A stretch of 64,000 nucleotides of DNA from Pseudomonas frederiksbergensis (GCF_001874645.1 NZ_CP017886.1:2542001-2606000), one strand, 5' to 3'. Shown: positions 36,862 to 46,703, numbered from the stretch's first letter. The notes: generated from the letters alone by a model not told the origin. Numbers and translations: made by a program.

Positions 36862-37278
36862 TCACTTCACCAGCGGCAGATTGTCGGCTTTCCAGCTGGA
36901 GATCCCGCCAGACAGCTTGGCTGCGGTGAAGCCGGACTTCAACAATTCGCGAGCGTGAGTACCGGAATGCTGGCCCAGGGCGTCGACCAGAATGATGGTC
37001 TTGGCCTTGTGCTTTTCCAGTTCGCCAACGCGAGCGGTCAGTTTGTCCTGCGGAATGTTCAGCGCGCCAACGATGTGACCGGCGGCGAAATCCTTAGTGG
37101 TACGGATATCGACAACGACGCCCTGGTCCTTGTTGACCAGCGCAGTCAACTCAGCGGTGCTGAGGCTGCGGCCGCCACGGCTCATCTCGCGGGCGATCAA
37201 CAACGCCAGCAGTACGACGAAGATACCGACGAGCAGATAGTGGTTAGTGGCAAATTCAATCAGGTGAGCAACCATCAA
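36862..37278 (-). CDS. YibN-like membrane-anchored rhodanese-domain protein
   Basis: The 138-residue protein has an N-terminal membrane helix (NHYLLVGIFVVLLALLIA) and a cytoplasmic rhodanese fold with VVVDIRTTKDFAAGHIVGALN. The active-site loop reads VDALGQHSGTHA and has no cysteine where sulfurtransferases have one, as in E. coli YibN, so it is probably not a sulfurtransferase. It heads the rhodanese-grxC-secB operon and is divergent from gpmI. Confidence 0.9.
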   Translation of the reverse strand: MMVAHLIEFATNHYLLVGIFVVLLALLIAREMSRGGRSLSTAELTALVNKDQGVVVDIRTTKDFAAGHIVGALNIPQDKLTARVGELEKHKAKTIILVDALGQHSGTHARELLKSGFTAAKLSGGISSWKADNLPLVK

Positions 37279-37426
37279 GGAGGTTCCAGGGCGTTAAAAT
37301 GTCGGCCAGTATACACAGCCACTATGGTGGGCCAAACCCCGTCCGGCGGTGACGGCACCGGAACTTCGCTTTAAACTGCCACTCCCTTTTCCATCGCCCC
37401 TTTTAACTCAGCCACGAGTGGAATCC

Positions 37427-38956
37427 ATGACTACCACGCCTAAACCTTTGGTCCTGATTATTCTCGACGGCTTCGGTCACAGTGAAAGCCAGGAATCCAA
37501 CGCCGTGTTCGCGGCCCGCAAGCCGGTCCTTGACCGGTTGTATGCCACCGTACCGAACGGCCTGATCTCGGGCTCGGGCATGGATGTCGGCCTGCCGGAC
37601 GGGCAGATGGGCAACTCGGAAGTCGGCCACATGAACCTCGGTGCAGGCCGCGTGGTGTATCAGGACTTCACCCGCGTGACCAAAGCTATCCGCGATGGCG
37701 AGTTTTTCGAGAACCCGACCATCTGCGCCGCCGTGGATAAAGCCGTTGCTGCCGGCAAAGCCGTGCACTTCATGGGCCTGCTGTCCGATGGCGGCGTGCA
37801 CAGCCACCAGGATCACCTGATCGCCATGGCCGAACTGGCCTTCAAGCGCGGCGCCGAGAAGATCTATCTGCACGCCTTCCTCGACGGCCGCGACACGCCG
37901 CCAAAAAGCGCACAGTCGTCGATCGAGCTGTTGGATGAAGCCTTCAAGACGCTGGGCAAAGGCCGGATCGCCAGCATCATTGGCCGCTACTTCGCCATGG
38001 ACCGCGACAACCGCTGGGATCGCGTGTCCCAGGCCTACAACCTGATCGTCGACGGTAACGGCGAATTCAACGCCGCCACCGCCCAGCAAGGCCTGCAAGC
38101 CGCTTACGAACGTGGCGAGAGCGACGAATTCGTCAAAGCCACCACCATCGGTGAGCCAGTCAAGGTCGAAGACGGCGACGCCGTGGTGTTCATGAACTTC
38201 CGCGCCGACCGCGCCCGCGAGCTGACCCGGGTATTCGTCGAAGACGATTTCAAGGACTTCGAGCGCGCTCGCCAGCCAAAACTGGCCGGTTTCGTCATGC
38301 TGACCCAATACGCGGGCAGCATTCCCGCACCGTCAGCCTTTGCCCCGGGCAGTCTGGAAAACGTGCTGGGCGACTATTTGGCGAAAAACGGCAAAACCCA
38401 GCTGCGCATCGCCGAAACCGAAAAATACGCCCACGTGACCTTCTTCTTCTCTGGCGGTCGCGAAGAACCGTTCCCGGGTGAAGAACGCATCCTGATCCCT
38501 TCGCCGAAAGTCGCGACCTATGACTTGCAGCCAGAAATGAGCGCACCGGAAGTCACCGACAAAATCGTCGATGCTATCGAAAACCAGCGCTACGACGTGA
38601 TCGTGGTTAACTACGCCAACGGTGACATGGTCGGTCACAGCGGCGTGTTCGATGCCGCGGTGAAAGCCGTTGAATGCCTGGACCTGTGCGTCGGCCGCAT
38701 TGTCGACGCCCTGGAAAAAGTCGGCGGCGAAGCGCTGATCACCGCCGACCACGGCAACGTCGAGCAAATGTCCGACGAGTCCACCGGTCAGGCGCACACC
38801 GCCCACACCACCGAACCAGTACCGTTCATCTACTTCGGTAAACGCGACCTCAAGGTTCGCGAAGGCGGTGTACTGGCCGACGTGGCTCCGACCATGCTCA
38901 AGCTGCTGGGGCTGGAGAAGCCTGCCGAGATGACGGGTACGTCGATTCTGGTTTAA
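37427..38956 (+). CDS. gpmI: 2,3-bisphosphoglycerate-independent phosphoglycerate mutase
   Basis: Interconverts 3- and 2-phosphoglycerate using two Mn ions. The 509 residues match the family. Visible motifs are [18 protein letters not shown] (metal Asp), the phosphoserine segment [19 protein letters not shown] (core MGNSEVGH), FLDGRDTPP, and the C-terminal metal sites [12 protein letters not shown] and [10 protein letters not shown]. The ATG at 37427 gives [15 protein letters not shown]; the 26 open codons upstream are not family-like. A strong terminator follows. Confidence 0.97.
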   Translation: MTTTPKPLVLIILDGFGHSESQESNAVFAARKPVLDRLYATVPNGLISGSGMDVGLPDGQMGNSEVGHMNLGAGRVVYQDFTRVTKAIRDGEFFENPTICAAVDKAVAAGKAVHFMGLLSDGGVHSHQDHLIAMAELAFKRGAEKIYLHAFLDGRDTPPKSAQSSIELLDEAFKTLGKGRIASIIGRYFAMDRDNRWDRVSQAYNLIVDGNGEFNAATAQQGLQAAYERGESDEFVKATTIGEPVKVEDGDAVVFMNFRADRARELTRVFVEDDFKDFERARQPKLAGFVMLTQYAGSIPAPSAFAPGSLENVLGDYLAKNGKTQLRIAETEKYAHVTFFFSGGREEPFPGEERILIPSPKVATYDLQPEMSAPEVTDKIVDAIENQRYDVIVVNYANGDMVGHSGVFDAAVKAVECLDLCVGRIVDALEKVGGEALITADHGNVEQMSDESTGQAHTAHTTEPVPFIYFGKRDLKVREGGVLADVAPTMLKLLGLEKPAEMTGTSILV

Positions 38957-39002
38957 CGGCAAAAACGCTTCAATAAAGGGCCATAAACAGCTTTTTATGA
39001 CG

Positions 39003-39039
39003 AACGCCTCAAAGCAGTTGGCTTTGAGGCGTTTTTTTT
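39003..39039 (+). terminator. gpmI terminator
   Basis: AACGCCTCAAAGC and GCTTTGAGGCGTT form a 13-bp stem around AGTTG, followed by eight T residues. Confidence 0.93.
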
Positions 39040-39095
39040 GCAGCGCTTGGCGGGCATACTAGGCTGTCTTTTTCCCCCTGGTGTCGCCCGCCTCT

Positions 39096-40388
39096 ATGCT
39101 CCGCGCCCTGATTGCCCTTGCCCTGACCTGCCTGCTCCATCCGGCGCTTGCCGATGAACGCGCGCAAACCCAACAACAGTTGGACGCCACGCGTCAGGAT
39201 ATTGCCGAGCTGAAAAAGCTGCTGGGCAAGTTGCAGGAAGAAAAATCCGGTGTACAAAAGGAGCTCAAAGGCACCGAGACCGAGATGGGCAAGCTCGAGA
39301 AGCAGGTCGACGCCCTGCAAAAAGAGCTGAAGAAAAGCGAATCCGAGATACAGCGACTCGATGGTGAGAAAAAAAAACTCCAGAGCGCGCGCATTGAACA
39401 GCAACGACTGATCGCCATTCAGGCCCGAGCGGCCTATCAGAGCGGTCGCCAGGAATACCTGAAGCTGCTGCTCAACCAGCAAAATCCGGAAAAATTCGCC
39501 CGCACCATCACCTATTACGATTACCTGAGCCAGGCGCGCCTGGAGCAGCTGAAGAATTTCAACGAAACCCTGCGCCAACTGGCCAACGTCGAGCAAGACA
39601 TCGCCCTGCAACAAGCCCAGTTGCTGGTACAGAAAAGCAGCCTCGACAGCCAGCGTGACGAACTCGACAAAGTCCGCCAGGAGCGTCAGCAAGTCCTGGC
39701 CAAGCTCAACGACGACGTGAAAGCCCGCGACCAGAAGCTGCAAGCCCGCGAGCAGGATCAGGCCGATCTGTCTAAAGTACTCAAAACCATCGAAGAAACC
39801 CTGGCCCGCCAGGCACGTGAGGCGGAAGAAGCGCGACAAAAAGCGCTGATCGCCCAGCAGGAAGCCGAAAAAAAGCGTTTACGTGAAGCTCAGGCCCAGG
39901 CTGAAGCCACTGATGCTCCACGCAAACCCGCCAAGTCGACACCCGGCGCACTGGTTTCAAGTGCAGGCGAGTCCTTCGGCGGTCCCTTTGCTTCAGCCCG
40001 CGGAAAACTTCCGTGGCCTGTTGATGGTCGATTGCTTGCGCGTTTTGGTGAAACCCGTGGTGACGATGCCCGAACCAAGTGGGACGGCGTGATGATCAGC
40101 GCCTCCGCTGGCAGCCAGGTGCATGCCGTACACGGTGGTCGCGTGGTGTTCGCCGACTGGTTGCGCGGCGCCGGTTTGCTGGTGATCCTCGACCACGGCA
40201 ATGGTTTTTTGAGCTTGTACGGCCACAACCAGACGCTGCTTAAAGCGGCTGGTGACGTGGTCAAGGCCGGTGAATCCATCTCCACTGTCGGTAGCAGTGG
40301 TGGCCAGGACACACCTGCGCTGTATTTTGCTATTCGTCAGCAGGGTCACCCGAGTGATCCAGCACAATGGTGCCGCGCGCAAGGATAG
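39096..40388 (+). CDS. envC: Murein hydrolase activator EnvC
   Basis: The 430-residue periplasmic protein has a signal peptide (MLRALIALALTCLLHPALA), a long coiled-coil (about 25-270, heavy in Gln, Lys and Glu heptads) and a C-terminal LytM domain. The LytM zinc ligands are lost: TKWDGVMI replaces the HxxxD site and ALYFAIR replaces HxHFEIR. This is the signature of an activator, not an enzyme, and E. coli EnvC recruits FtsEX and activates AmiA/AmiB. I chose ATG 39096; an in-frame GTG lies five codons earlier. It leads an operon with ctpA and yibQ. Confidence 0.93.
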   Translation: MLRALIALALTCLLHPALADERAQTQQQLDATRQDIAELKKLLGKLQEEKSGVQKELKGTETEMGKLEKQVDALQKELKKSESEIQRLDGEKKKLQSARIEQQRLIAIQARAAYQSGRQEYLKLLLNQQNPEKFARTITYYDYLSQARLEQLKNFNETLRQLANVEQDIALQQAQLLVQKSSLDSQRDELDKVRQERQQVLAKLNDDVKARDQKLQAREQDQADLSKVLKTIEETLARQAREAEEARQKALIAQQEAEKKRLREAQAQAEATDAPRKPAKSTPGALVSSAGESFGGPFASARGKLPWPVDGRLLARFGETRGDDARTKWDGVMISASAGSQVHAVHGGRVVFADWLRGAGLLVILDHGNGFLSLYGHNQTLLKAAGDVVKAGESISTVGSSGGQDTPALYFAIRQQGHPSDPAQWCRAQG

Positions 40389-40422
40389 GCGTTGAGTCAC
40401 CTACATTAGGAGTTCGTTCGAC

Positions 40423-41730
40423 ATGCTGCATTTGTCCCGCCTCAATTCGCTGGCCCTGACGATCGCTCTGGTGATCGGTGCGCCGTTGGCGTTTGCCGCT
40501 GAACCTGCCTCGTCAACCTCGGCCGCGACCACCAAGGCGCCATTGCCGCTGGAAGAGCTGCGCACCTTTGCCGAGGTCATGGACCGGATCAAGGCGGCCT
40601 ATGTCGAACCGGTTGACGACAAGACCCTGCTGGAAAATGCCATCAAGGGCATGCTCAGCAACCTTGACCCGCACTCCGCCTACCTCGGCCCGGAAGACTT
40701 TGCCGAGTTGCAGGAAAGCACCAGCGGCGAGTTCGGCGGTCTGGGCATCGAAGTCGGCGCCGAAGACGGTTTCATCAAAGTCGTTTCGCCGATCGATGAC
40801 ACGCCTGCCTCCAAGGCCGGCATCCAGGCGGGCGACTTCATCGTCAAGATCAACGGCCAGCCAACCCGCGGCCAGAGCATGACCGAAGCCGTGGACAAGA
40901 TGCGCGGCAAGATCGGCGAAAAGATCACTCTGACGCTGGTGCGCGACGGCGGTGCACCGTTCGACGTGACGCTGACCCGCGCGACCATCCAGGTCAAGAG
41001 CGTGAAGAGCCAGTTGCTGGATTCGGGCTACGCCTACATCCGCATCACCCAGTTCCAGGTCAAGACCGGCGAAGAAGTCGCCAAGGCCCTGGCCAAGTTG
41101 CGCAAAGACAACGGCAAGAAGCTCAGCGGCATTGTGCTCGATCTGCGTAACAACCCGGGCGGCGTGCTGCAAGCGGCGGTGGAAGTGGTCGACCATTTCG
41201 TCACCAAAGGCCTGATCGTTTACACCAAGGGCCGCATCGCCAACTCCGAACTGCGCTTCTCTGCCACCGGCAAGGACCTGAGCGAAGCCGTGCCAATGGT
41301 CGTGCTGATCAACGGCGGTAGCGCCTCGGCTTCGGAAATTGTCGCCGGCGCCCTGCAGGATCAAAAACGTGCAGTTGTCATGGGCACCACCAGTTTCGGT
41401 AAAGGCTCGGTACAAACCGTGCTGCCACTGAACAATGACCGCGCACTGAAGATCACCACCGCGCTGTACTTCACGCCGAACGGGCGCTCGATCCAGGCCC
41501 AGGGCATCGTTCCGGACATCGAAGTGCGCAAGGCCAAGATCACCAACGAGCAAGACGGCGAATACTTCAAGGAAGCCGACCTGCAAGGTCACCTGGGCAA
41601 TGGCAATGGCGGCGCCGACAAGCCAACCAAGTCCGGTAGCAAAGCCAAACCGATGCCACAGGACGACGATTACCAGCTGGCCCAGGCCCTGAGCCTGCTC
41701 AAAGGCCTGAGCATCACCCGCGGCCACTGA
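40423..41730 (+). CDS. ctpA: Carboxyl-terminal processing serine protease (S41 family)
   Basis: The 435-residue protease has a signal peptide ending GAPLAFAAE, the S41 N-terminal helical region, and a PDZ domain (SGEFGGLGIEVGAEDGFIKV onwards; core GLGIEVG). The catalytic domain carries the Ser nucleophile in NGGSASASEIVAGAL and the general-base Lys in GTTSFGKGSVQ. The Gly/Lys-rich C-terminal tail is variable. It is periplasmic and degrades or matures envelope proteins such as murein hydrolases. Spacing to envC is 34 bp and to yibQ one base. Confidence 0.95.
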   Translation: MLHLSRLNSLALTIALVIGAPLAFAAEPASSTSAATTKAPLPLEELRTFAEVMDRIKAAYVEPVDDKTLLENAIKGMLSNLDPHSAYLGPEDFAELQESTSGEFGGLGIEVGAEDGFIKVVSPIDDTPASKAGIQAGDFIVKINGQPTRGQSMTEAVDKMRGKIGEKITLTLVRDGGAPFDVTLTRATIQVKSVKSQLLDSGYAYIRITQFQVKTGEEVAKALAKLRKDNGKKLSGIVLDLRNNPGGVLQAAVEVVDHFVTKGLIVYTKGRIANSELRFSATGKDLSEAVPMVVLINGGSASASEIVAGALQDQKRAVVMGTTSFGKGSVQTVLPLNNDRALKITTALYFTPNGRSIQAQGIVPDIEVRKAKITNEQDGEYFKEADLQGHLGNGNGGADKPTKSGSKAKPMPQDDDYQLAQALSLLKGLSITRGH

Positions 41731-41731
41731 G

Positions 41732-42511
41732 ATGCGTTTGCGGTTCATCCTCAGTCTGCTGTGCTGTCTGGCGGGCGCTGCTCACGCGGCGCCTGCCGAG
41801 ACGGTGGCGCCACACAAGGCTTACCTGAGCCTGATCATCGATGACCTCGGGCAAAACCTGCCACGCGACCGCCGCGTGCTGGCGCTGCCCGGGCCGGTGA
41901 CCACGGCAATCATGCCCGACACGCCCCACGCTGCCGAATTTGCCCGCGAAGCCCATCGCGCCGGCAAGATCGTCATGCTGCACATGCCCATGGACCCGGC
42001 CACCGGCCCGTTCGCCTGGCATCCCGAACTTCCCATCGAAGAACTGCAAAAGCGTCTTGATGCCGCCTTCAAGGCCGTGCCCTATACCAGTGGCATCAAC
42101 AACCACATGGGCAGCCGCATGACCGCCCAGCAATCGGCCATGGCCTGGCTGATGGCCGAGCTGCAACGTCGGCACAAGTTCTTTATCGACAGCCGTACCA
42201 GCGCTCAGACAGTCGCCGCCGCCGAAGCACAGAAGATTGGTCTGGCCAGCGTCTCGCGGGATGTGTTTCTCGATGATGAGCGCACCGAGGCCGCGATCTT
42301 TACTCAGCTACAGACCGCCATTAGCCTGGCCCACAAGCAAGGCTCGGCGGTGATGATCGGCCACCCTTATCCACAAACCCTGGCGGTGCTGGAGCGCGAA
42401 CTGCCCAAGCTCAAGGCCCAGGGCATCGACTGGATCGATATCAAGTTGATGATCAGCGTGCGCAGCAACAAGGCGATGGTTGGGCACGGAAAAGATGGGG
42501 TTTATCGCTGA
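41732..42511 (+). CDS. Divergent polysaccharide deacetylase family protein (YibQ)
   Basis: The 259-residue protein has a signal peptide (MRLRFILSLLCCLAGAAHA), then LSLIIDDLGQNLPRDR, the NodB-like first motif with a double Asp. Further blocks are VMLHMPMDP, GINNHMGSRMT and FFIDSRTSA, and VMIGHPYPQT near the end. This is DUF610, a divergent polysaccharide deacetylase, probably periplasmic. The envC-ctpA-yibQ order is conserved in gammaproteobacteria and suggests a peptidoglycan role. Confidence 0.9.
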   Translation: MRLRFILSLLCCLAGAAHAAPAETVAPHKAYLSLIIDDLGQNLPRDRRVLALPGPVTTAIMPDTPHAAEFAREAHRAGKIVMLHMPMDPATGPFAWHPELPIEELQKRLDAAFKAVPYTSGINNHMGSRMTAQQSAMAWLMAELQRRHKFFIDSRTSAQTVAAAEAQKIGLASVSRDVFLDDERTEAAIFTQLQTAISLAHKQGSAVMIGHPYPQTLAVLERELPKLKAQGIDWIDIKLMISVRSNKAMVGHGKDGVYR

Positions 42512-42514
42512 AAA

Positions 42515-42595
42515 GATCGCAGCCTTCGGCAGCTCCAGTGTGTATGACATCCCAATGTAGGAGCTGCCGCAGGTTCGGGCCGCGTTCGGACGATC
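42515..42595. repeat. Chimeric REP element
   Basis: The left arm is a CTTCGG-type core lacking its last bases. The right arm starts as a standard core (GTAGGAGCTGCCGCAGG) but switches to TTCGGGCCGCGTTCGGACGATC, the tail of the second repeat type. It lies between two convergent genes. Confidence 0.85.
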
Positions 42596-42607
42596 TTTTA
42601 ATGAACG

Positions 42608-43363
42608 CTAGAGATACCGCGCCATGATGTCGTCCACGACGCCTTCCTTGCGCAGCTGATCCAGCGCGGCTTGAAGCCTGGCGACAATTTCGTCCGACAC
42701 GTCTTTGTTCAGCGCCAGGTACAACTGAGCACTGTTGAATCGCAATACGGTCTTGAGCCCGGTCACGCCGTCCTGACGGGCCAGGTAACGGCCCGCAGGG
42801 TCGCCAGTGGCCCAGAGGTCAATCTGACCGTTGACCAGTTTCTTCGCATTGTCCTGATCGCGCAGCACCACGATCGGTTTCAACCCTTGCTTGGTCAGCG
42901 TCTCGGCTATCGCATCACCCTTGTAGGCTCCGATCTTGTACTTGCCCGCCTGCGCCAGTGACTCGAGGGTGATCTTGCTGTCAGCCTTGGCGAGCATGAT
43001 CCAGTCGTCCGGACCAATCGGGCCGACCCATTTGAAGAGCTTTTCGCGGTCCGGCAGTCTCGCCATGACGAACACGCCATACCCGGGCTTCTCCAGGGCG
43101 AGTTTGTAGATTCGCTCCCAGGGGAAACGCAGCGTCAGGCTGTAAGTGATTTCGGCGCGCTTGAGCATCTCGCGGACGATGTCCACGGCGATGCCGTCGA
43201 TGTTGTCTTCCTGAGCGAAGTTCTTGCCGTTCTTCGCCATGTTGTACGGCGGGAAGTTTTCCGTCAGCAGTATCAGATCGGGGTCGGTTTTTTCTGCAGA
43301 ACGCGCAGCGCCGGCCAGTAACATCGAGGCGCTGGCGAGAACGAGAAGAAGACGTTTGAGCAT
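42608..43363 (-). CDS. Periplasmic solute-binding protein, family 3-like
   Basis: The 251-residue protein has a signal peptide (MLKRLLLVLASASMLLAGAARS) and the bilobed family-3 binding fold, with ENFPPYNM at the start, DGIAVDIVREMLKRA and IDLWATGDPAGRYLA. Such proteins bind amino acids or act as stand-alone sensors. No transporter gene is adjacent. I use ATG 43363, where the signal peptide begins. It lies 66 bp after hisF on the same strand and may be read from the his operon. Confidence 0.85.
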   Translation of the reverse strand: MLKRLLLVLASASMLLAGAARSAEKTDPDLILLTENFPPYNMAKNGKNFAQEDNIDGIAVDIVREMLKRAEITYSLTLRFPWERIYKLALEKPGYGVFVMARLPDREKLFKWVGPIGPDDWIMLAKADSKITLESLAQAGKYKIGAYKGDAIAETLTKQGLKPIVVLRDQDNAKKLVNGQIDLWATGDPAGRYLARQDGVTGLKTVLRFNSAQLYLALNKDVSDEIVARLQAALDQLRKEGVVDDIMARYL

Positions 43364-43428
43364 GACGGTAACCGGAATCCATGGCGTGCCCAAGCTTGCC
43401 CTGAGCCCGCCACGCTGTCCACTGGCCT

Positions 43429-44199
43429 TTATCGGACGCAGATACCGCGTTGCGCCATGTAAGCCTTGGCTTCCGGTACGGTGTATTCGCCGAAGTGGAA
43501 AATACTCGCCGCCAGCACCGCACTGGCGTGGCCTTCGAGGATGCCGTCAGCCAGATGCTGCAAATTGCCGACGCCGCCAGAGGCAATCACCGGAATCCCC
43601 AGTGCATCGCTGATGGCGCGGGTGACACCCAGGTCGAAGCCGTTTTTCATGCCGTCCTGGTCCATGCTGGTCAGCAGGATTTCGCCGGCACCCAGACCTT
43701 CCATCTTCTTCGCCCATTCCACCGCATCCAGCCCGGTAGGTTTGCGACCGCCGTGGGTGAAGATCTCCCAACGCGGGGTTTCGCCCGGCAGTGAAACCTT
43801 CTTGGCGTCGATAGCAACGACGATGCATTGCGAGCCGAAATGCTGCGCCGCTTCGCCGACGAACTCCGGGTTGAACACCGCAGCGGTGTTGATCGAGACC
43901 TTGTCCGCGCCGGCATTGAGCAGGTTGCGGATGTCTTGCACGGTGCGCACGCCGCCGCCGACGGTCAGCGGGATGAACACCTGACTGGCCATGCGCTCGA
44001 CGGTGTGCAGCGTGGTATCGCGGCCATCGACGCTGGCGGTGATGTCGAGAAAGGTAATCTCGTCGGCACCCTGCTCGTCGTAGCGACGGGCGATTTCCAC
44101 CGGGTCGCCGGCGTCACGGATGTTCTCGAACTTCACACCTTTGACGACCCGGCCGTTATCCACGTCCAGGCAAGGAATGATGCGTTTGGCCAGCGCCAT
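43429..44199 (-). CDS. hisF: Imidazole glycerol phosphate synthase cyclase subunit
   Basis: The 256-residue TIM barrel receives ammonia from HisH and makes IGP and AICAR from PRFAR. Catalytic Asp11 lies in [15 protein letters not shown] and Asp130 in VVAIDAKKV. The phosphate-binding [13 protein letters not shown] block is present. It is the last recognised his gene of the minus-strand operon, nine bases after hisA. Confidence 0.97.
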   Translation of the reverse strand: MALAKRIIPCLDVDNGRVVKGVKFENIRDAGDPVEIARRYDEQGADEITFLDITASVDGRDTTLHTVERMASQVFIPLTVGGGVRTVQDIRNLLNAGADKVSINTAAVFNPEFVGEAAQHFGSQCIVVAIDAKKVSLPGETPRWEIFTHGGRKPTGLDAVEWAKKMEGLGAGEILLTSMDQDGMKNGFDLGVTRAISDALGIPVIASGGVGNLQHLADGILEGHASAVLAASIFHFGEYTVPEAKAYMAQRGICVR

Positions 44200-44208
44200 G
44201 GTGAGTCC

Positions 44209-44946
44209 TCAGCCTTTGTACGAATCGCAGAAAGCTTGCGCTTCAGCGACGTCGAGGGTGCCTTCGTAAATCGCCCGGCCGGTGATGGCGCCGATGATGC
44301 CTGGCGCCTTGGCGTCGAGCAGCGACTTGATGTCACCCAGGTTGTGAATACCGCCGGAGGCGATCACCGGAATCCGCGTGGCGGCCGCCAGTGCTGCGGT
44401 GTACGACACGTTGCAGCCCTGCATCATGCCGTCTTTGGCGATGTCGGTATAAACGATGGCCGACACGCCGTCGGCTTCAAACTGCTTCGCCAGGTCGATG
44501 ACCTGCACAGTGCTGATTTCAGCCCAGCCGTCGGTGGCCACGAAGCCGTCTTTGGCGTCCAGGCCAACGATCACCTTGCCCGGGAAGGCGCGGCAAGCCT
44601 CGGCAACGAACGCCGGATCTTTCACGGCTTTGGTGCCAATGATCACGTAGCTCACGCCCGCCTTCACGTAGTGTTCAATGGTTTCCAGCGAGCGAATGCC
44701 GCCACCGATCTGGATCGGCAGGTTCGGGTAGCGCTTGGCGATCGCGGTGACCACTTCGCCATTAACTGGCTGGCCTTCGAAGGCGCCGTTCAGGTCGACC
44801 AGATGCAGACGACGGCAACCGCCCTCCACCCACTTGGCAGCCATGCTCACCGGGTCATCGGAGAACACTGTGGAATCTTCCATGCGGCCCTGGCGCAGAC
44901 GTACACAGGCACCGTCTTTGAGATCGATAGCGGGAATAATCAGCAT
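44209..44946 (-). CDS. hisA: Phosphoribosylformimino-AICAR ribotide isomerase
   Basis: The 245-residue TIM barrel is an Amadori isomerase of histidine synthesis. Asp8 in [15 protein letters not shown] and Asp in [10 protein letters not shown] act as the general acid and base. The duplicated phosphate-binding motifs IQIGGGIRS and [12 protein letters not shown] are intact. It follows the DUF2164 gene after 42 bp. Confidence 0.97.
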   Translation of the reverse strand: MLIIPAIDLKDGACVRLRQGRMEDSTVFSDDPVSMAAKWVEGGCRRLHLVDLNGAFEGQPVNGEVVTAIAKRYPNLPIQIGGGIRSLETIEHYVKAGVSYVIIGTKAVKDPAFVAEACRAFPGKVIVGLDAKDGFVATDGWAEISTVQVIDLAKQFEADGVSAIVYTDIAKDGMMQGCNVSYTAALAAATRIPVIASGGIHNLGDIKSLLDAKAPGIIGAITGRAIYEGTLDVAEAQAFCDSYKG

Positions 44947-44988
44947 CTGGCAAACCTTTAAATTCGATTTTTCAGCGTTGCTCGGAAA

Positions 44989-45246
44989 TCAGTTTTTCTC
45001 GAGCGCCCACAGGTCGCTTTCGATGCTTTCGAACCTCTCTTTGAGGTGCGTCTGCACATCGAAAATCGCCCTGTTGTAATAGTGCGGAGCAATTTCGCGG
45101 GTAAACAGCTCAAGAATTTCAGCCGCCTCGAACGAGCCCAGGTCGAGCTCGAAGCGGTCTTCCATGAAACGCTTGATCTTGCTGTTGGCCTCGTTCTCTT
45201 GCTCGGGTGTGAGCGTGAGAATCGGCGGCTTCTTCTTGACTGCCAT
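44989..45246 (-). CDS. DUF2164 family protein
   Basis: The 85-residue protein begins [20 protein letters not shown] and contains FMEDRFELDLGSFEAAEILELF and YYNRAIFDVQTHLKERF, the DUF2164 pattern of an all-helical small protein. Its ATG overlaps the hisH stop by one base (TAATG), which fixes the start at 45246. Function unknown. Insertion between hisH and hisA is conserved in pseudomonads. Confidence 0.9.
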   Translation of the reverse strand: MAVKKKPPILTLTPEQENEANSKIKRFMEDRFELDLGSFEAAEILELFTREIAPHYYNRAIFDVQTHLKERFESIESDLWALEKN

Positions 45247-45884
45247 TACCAGCGACCGTCCCACGCTGCGAAGTTCTGCAGCAATTGCAGGCCATGGGTA
45301 TGGCTCTTCTCCGGGTGGAACTGCACGGCAAAACGCGAGCCTTCGGCCAGCGCTGCGGCGAAATCGACACCGTAGTGACCACTGCCCACCACCTGCCGCG
45401 GGTTACCGGCAGCGATGTAGTAGCTGTGCACGAAGTAGAAACGCGCCAAGTCCGGAATGTTGTGCCACAGCGGATGACTCACCGTCTGCTTCACTTCGTT
45501 CCAGCCCATGTGCGGGACTTTCAGGTGTTCGCCCTCTTCGTGCAGACCTTTGCCGAAGAACTTCACCTGGCCTGGAAACAGGCCGATGCAGTCGACACCG
45601 TCGTTTTCCTCACTGCGCTCGAGCAAGGCTTGCATGCCCACGCAGATGGCGAGGAACGGACGGTCCTGGCTGACTTCACGCACCAGCGAGTCGAAGCCCA
45701 GGCGACGGATCTCCGCCATGCAATCGCGAATCGCGCCCACACCGGGGAAAACCACCCGATCGGCTTCGCGAATCACGTTGGCATCGCTGGTGATCAGCAC
45801 CTTGCCGGCACCGACGTGCTCGAGGGCCTTGGCCACCGAGTGCAGGTTGCCCATGCCGTAATCGATAACCGCGACCGTCTGCAT
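45246..45884 (-). CDS. hisH: Imidazole glycerol phosphate synthase glutamine amidotransferase subunit
   Basis: The 212-residue class I amidotransferase supplies ammonia to HisF. It has the triad Cys in [16 protein letters not shown] and the His-x-Glu of [11 protein letters not shown], plus the oxyanion block MGWNEVKQT. Its start overlaps the hisB stop (TAATG). Note that no separate hisG/D/C is present here. Confidence 0.97.
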   Translation of the reverse strand: MQTVAVIDYGMGNLHSVAKALEHVGAGKVLITSDANVIREADRVVFPGVGAIRDCMAEIRRLGFDSLVREVSQDRPFLAICVGMQALLERSEENDGVDCIGLFPGQVKFFGKGLHEEGEHLKVPHMGWNEVKQTVSHPLWHNIPDLARFYFVHSYYIAAGNPRQVVGSGHYGVDFAAALAEGSRFAVQFHPEKSHTHGLQLLQNFAAWDGRW

Positions 45885-46477
45885 TACAGAACGCCCTTGG
45901 TCGACGGCATTTGCCCGGCCATGCGCTCATCCAGCTCGACGGCCATGCGCAGTGCGCGACCGAAGGCCTTGAACACGGTTTCGATCTGGTGGTGGGTGTT
46001 GTGCCCACGCAGATTGTCGATGTGCAAGCTGACGTTGGCGTGATTGACGAAGCCCTGGAAAAATTCCTGGAACAGGTCGACATCGAAGCCGCCGACAGTG
46101 GCGCGGGTGTAGGGAACGTGCATCTGCAGGCCTGGGCGGCCGGAGAAGTCGATCACCACGCGCGACAATGCTTCATCGAGCGGCACATAGGCGTGGCCGT
46201 AGCGACGGATACCTTTCTTGTCGCCGATCGCTTTGGTGAAGGCCTGACCCAGCGTGATACCGACGTCTTCCACCGTGTGGTGGTCGTCGATATGCAGGTC
46301 ACCCTTGCACTCGATATCCAGGTCGATCAGCCCGTGACGGGCGATCTGGTCCAGCATGTGCTCAAGGAAGGGAACACCGATATCAAATCGGGCCTTTCCG
46401 GTGCCATCCAGGTTGATCGAGGCTTTGATCTGGGTTTCCAGAGTGTCGCGCTCGACGGACGCCTTACGTTCGGCCAT
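45884..46477 (-). CDS. hisB: Imidazoleglycerol-phosphate dehydratase
   Basis: The 197-residue monofunctional dehydratase has the two metal-binding motifs [14 protein letters not shown] and the later [19 protein letters not shown] (core HNTHHQIE). I use the ATG at 46477, seven bases after GGAG, in preference to the GTG directly before it. It is the first gene of hisB-hisH-DUF2164-hisA-hisF. The 226-bp upstream gap holds one short repeat and no clear attenuator. Confidence 0.97.
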   Translation of the reverse strand: MAERKASVERDTLETQIKASINLDGTGKARFDIGVPFLEHMLDQIARHGLIDLDIECKGDLHIDDHHTVEDVGITLGQAFTKAIGDKKGIRRYGHAYVPLDEALSRVVIDFSGRPGLQMHVPYTRATVGGFDVDLFQEFFQGFVNHANVSLHIDNLRGHNTHHQIETVFKAFGRALRMAVELDERMAGQMPSTKGVL

Positions 46478-46613
46478 CACCAGCTCCGCAAAATCATTGG
46501 GCGAAAAAGGCAGCCATTATAGGGGCGCGGACGCCAAACAGAAACACGCGAGGTGATATCCCTGACGGGCTGAACCTAACGCCGCCGGGGTATACATGTC
46601 CGTACAAGCAAAA

Positions 46614-46648
46614 GATCGTCCGAACGCGGCCCGAGCCTTCGGACGATC
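46614..46648. repeat. Single hairpin repeat of the TCGGACGATC type
   Basis: GATCGTCCGAA and TTCGGACGATC are exact 11-bp inverted arms around a 13-bp GC-rich centre. The same module is fused to REP cores at 30456 and 42515, so this is a second dispersed repeat family. Confidence 0.8.
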
Positions 46649-46669
46649 TTTTCGGGCATAAACCCATAC

Positions 46670-46692
46670 GCCTGACACAACACATGTCAGGC
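46670..46692 (-). terminator. Hairpin downstream of the MFS transporter gene
   Basis: GCCTGACA and TGTCAGGC form an 8-bp stem 12 bases past the MFS gene stop on the minus strand. There is no T-run, so function as terminator is uncertain. Confidence 0.5.
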
Positions 46693-46703
46693 GCAGGTTT
46701 TTC

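Noticed and set aside
36862..37278. YibN-like protein as an active sulfurtransferase
   Set aside because: No cysteine is present in the active-site loop; the same is true of E. coli YibN.
5465..46648. Repeated 25-bp sequences as a possible CRISPR array
   Set aside because: The copies are dispersed over tens of kilobases, occur as inverted pairs and have no regular spacers or cas genes; they are REP elements.
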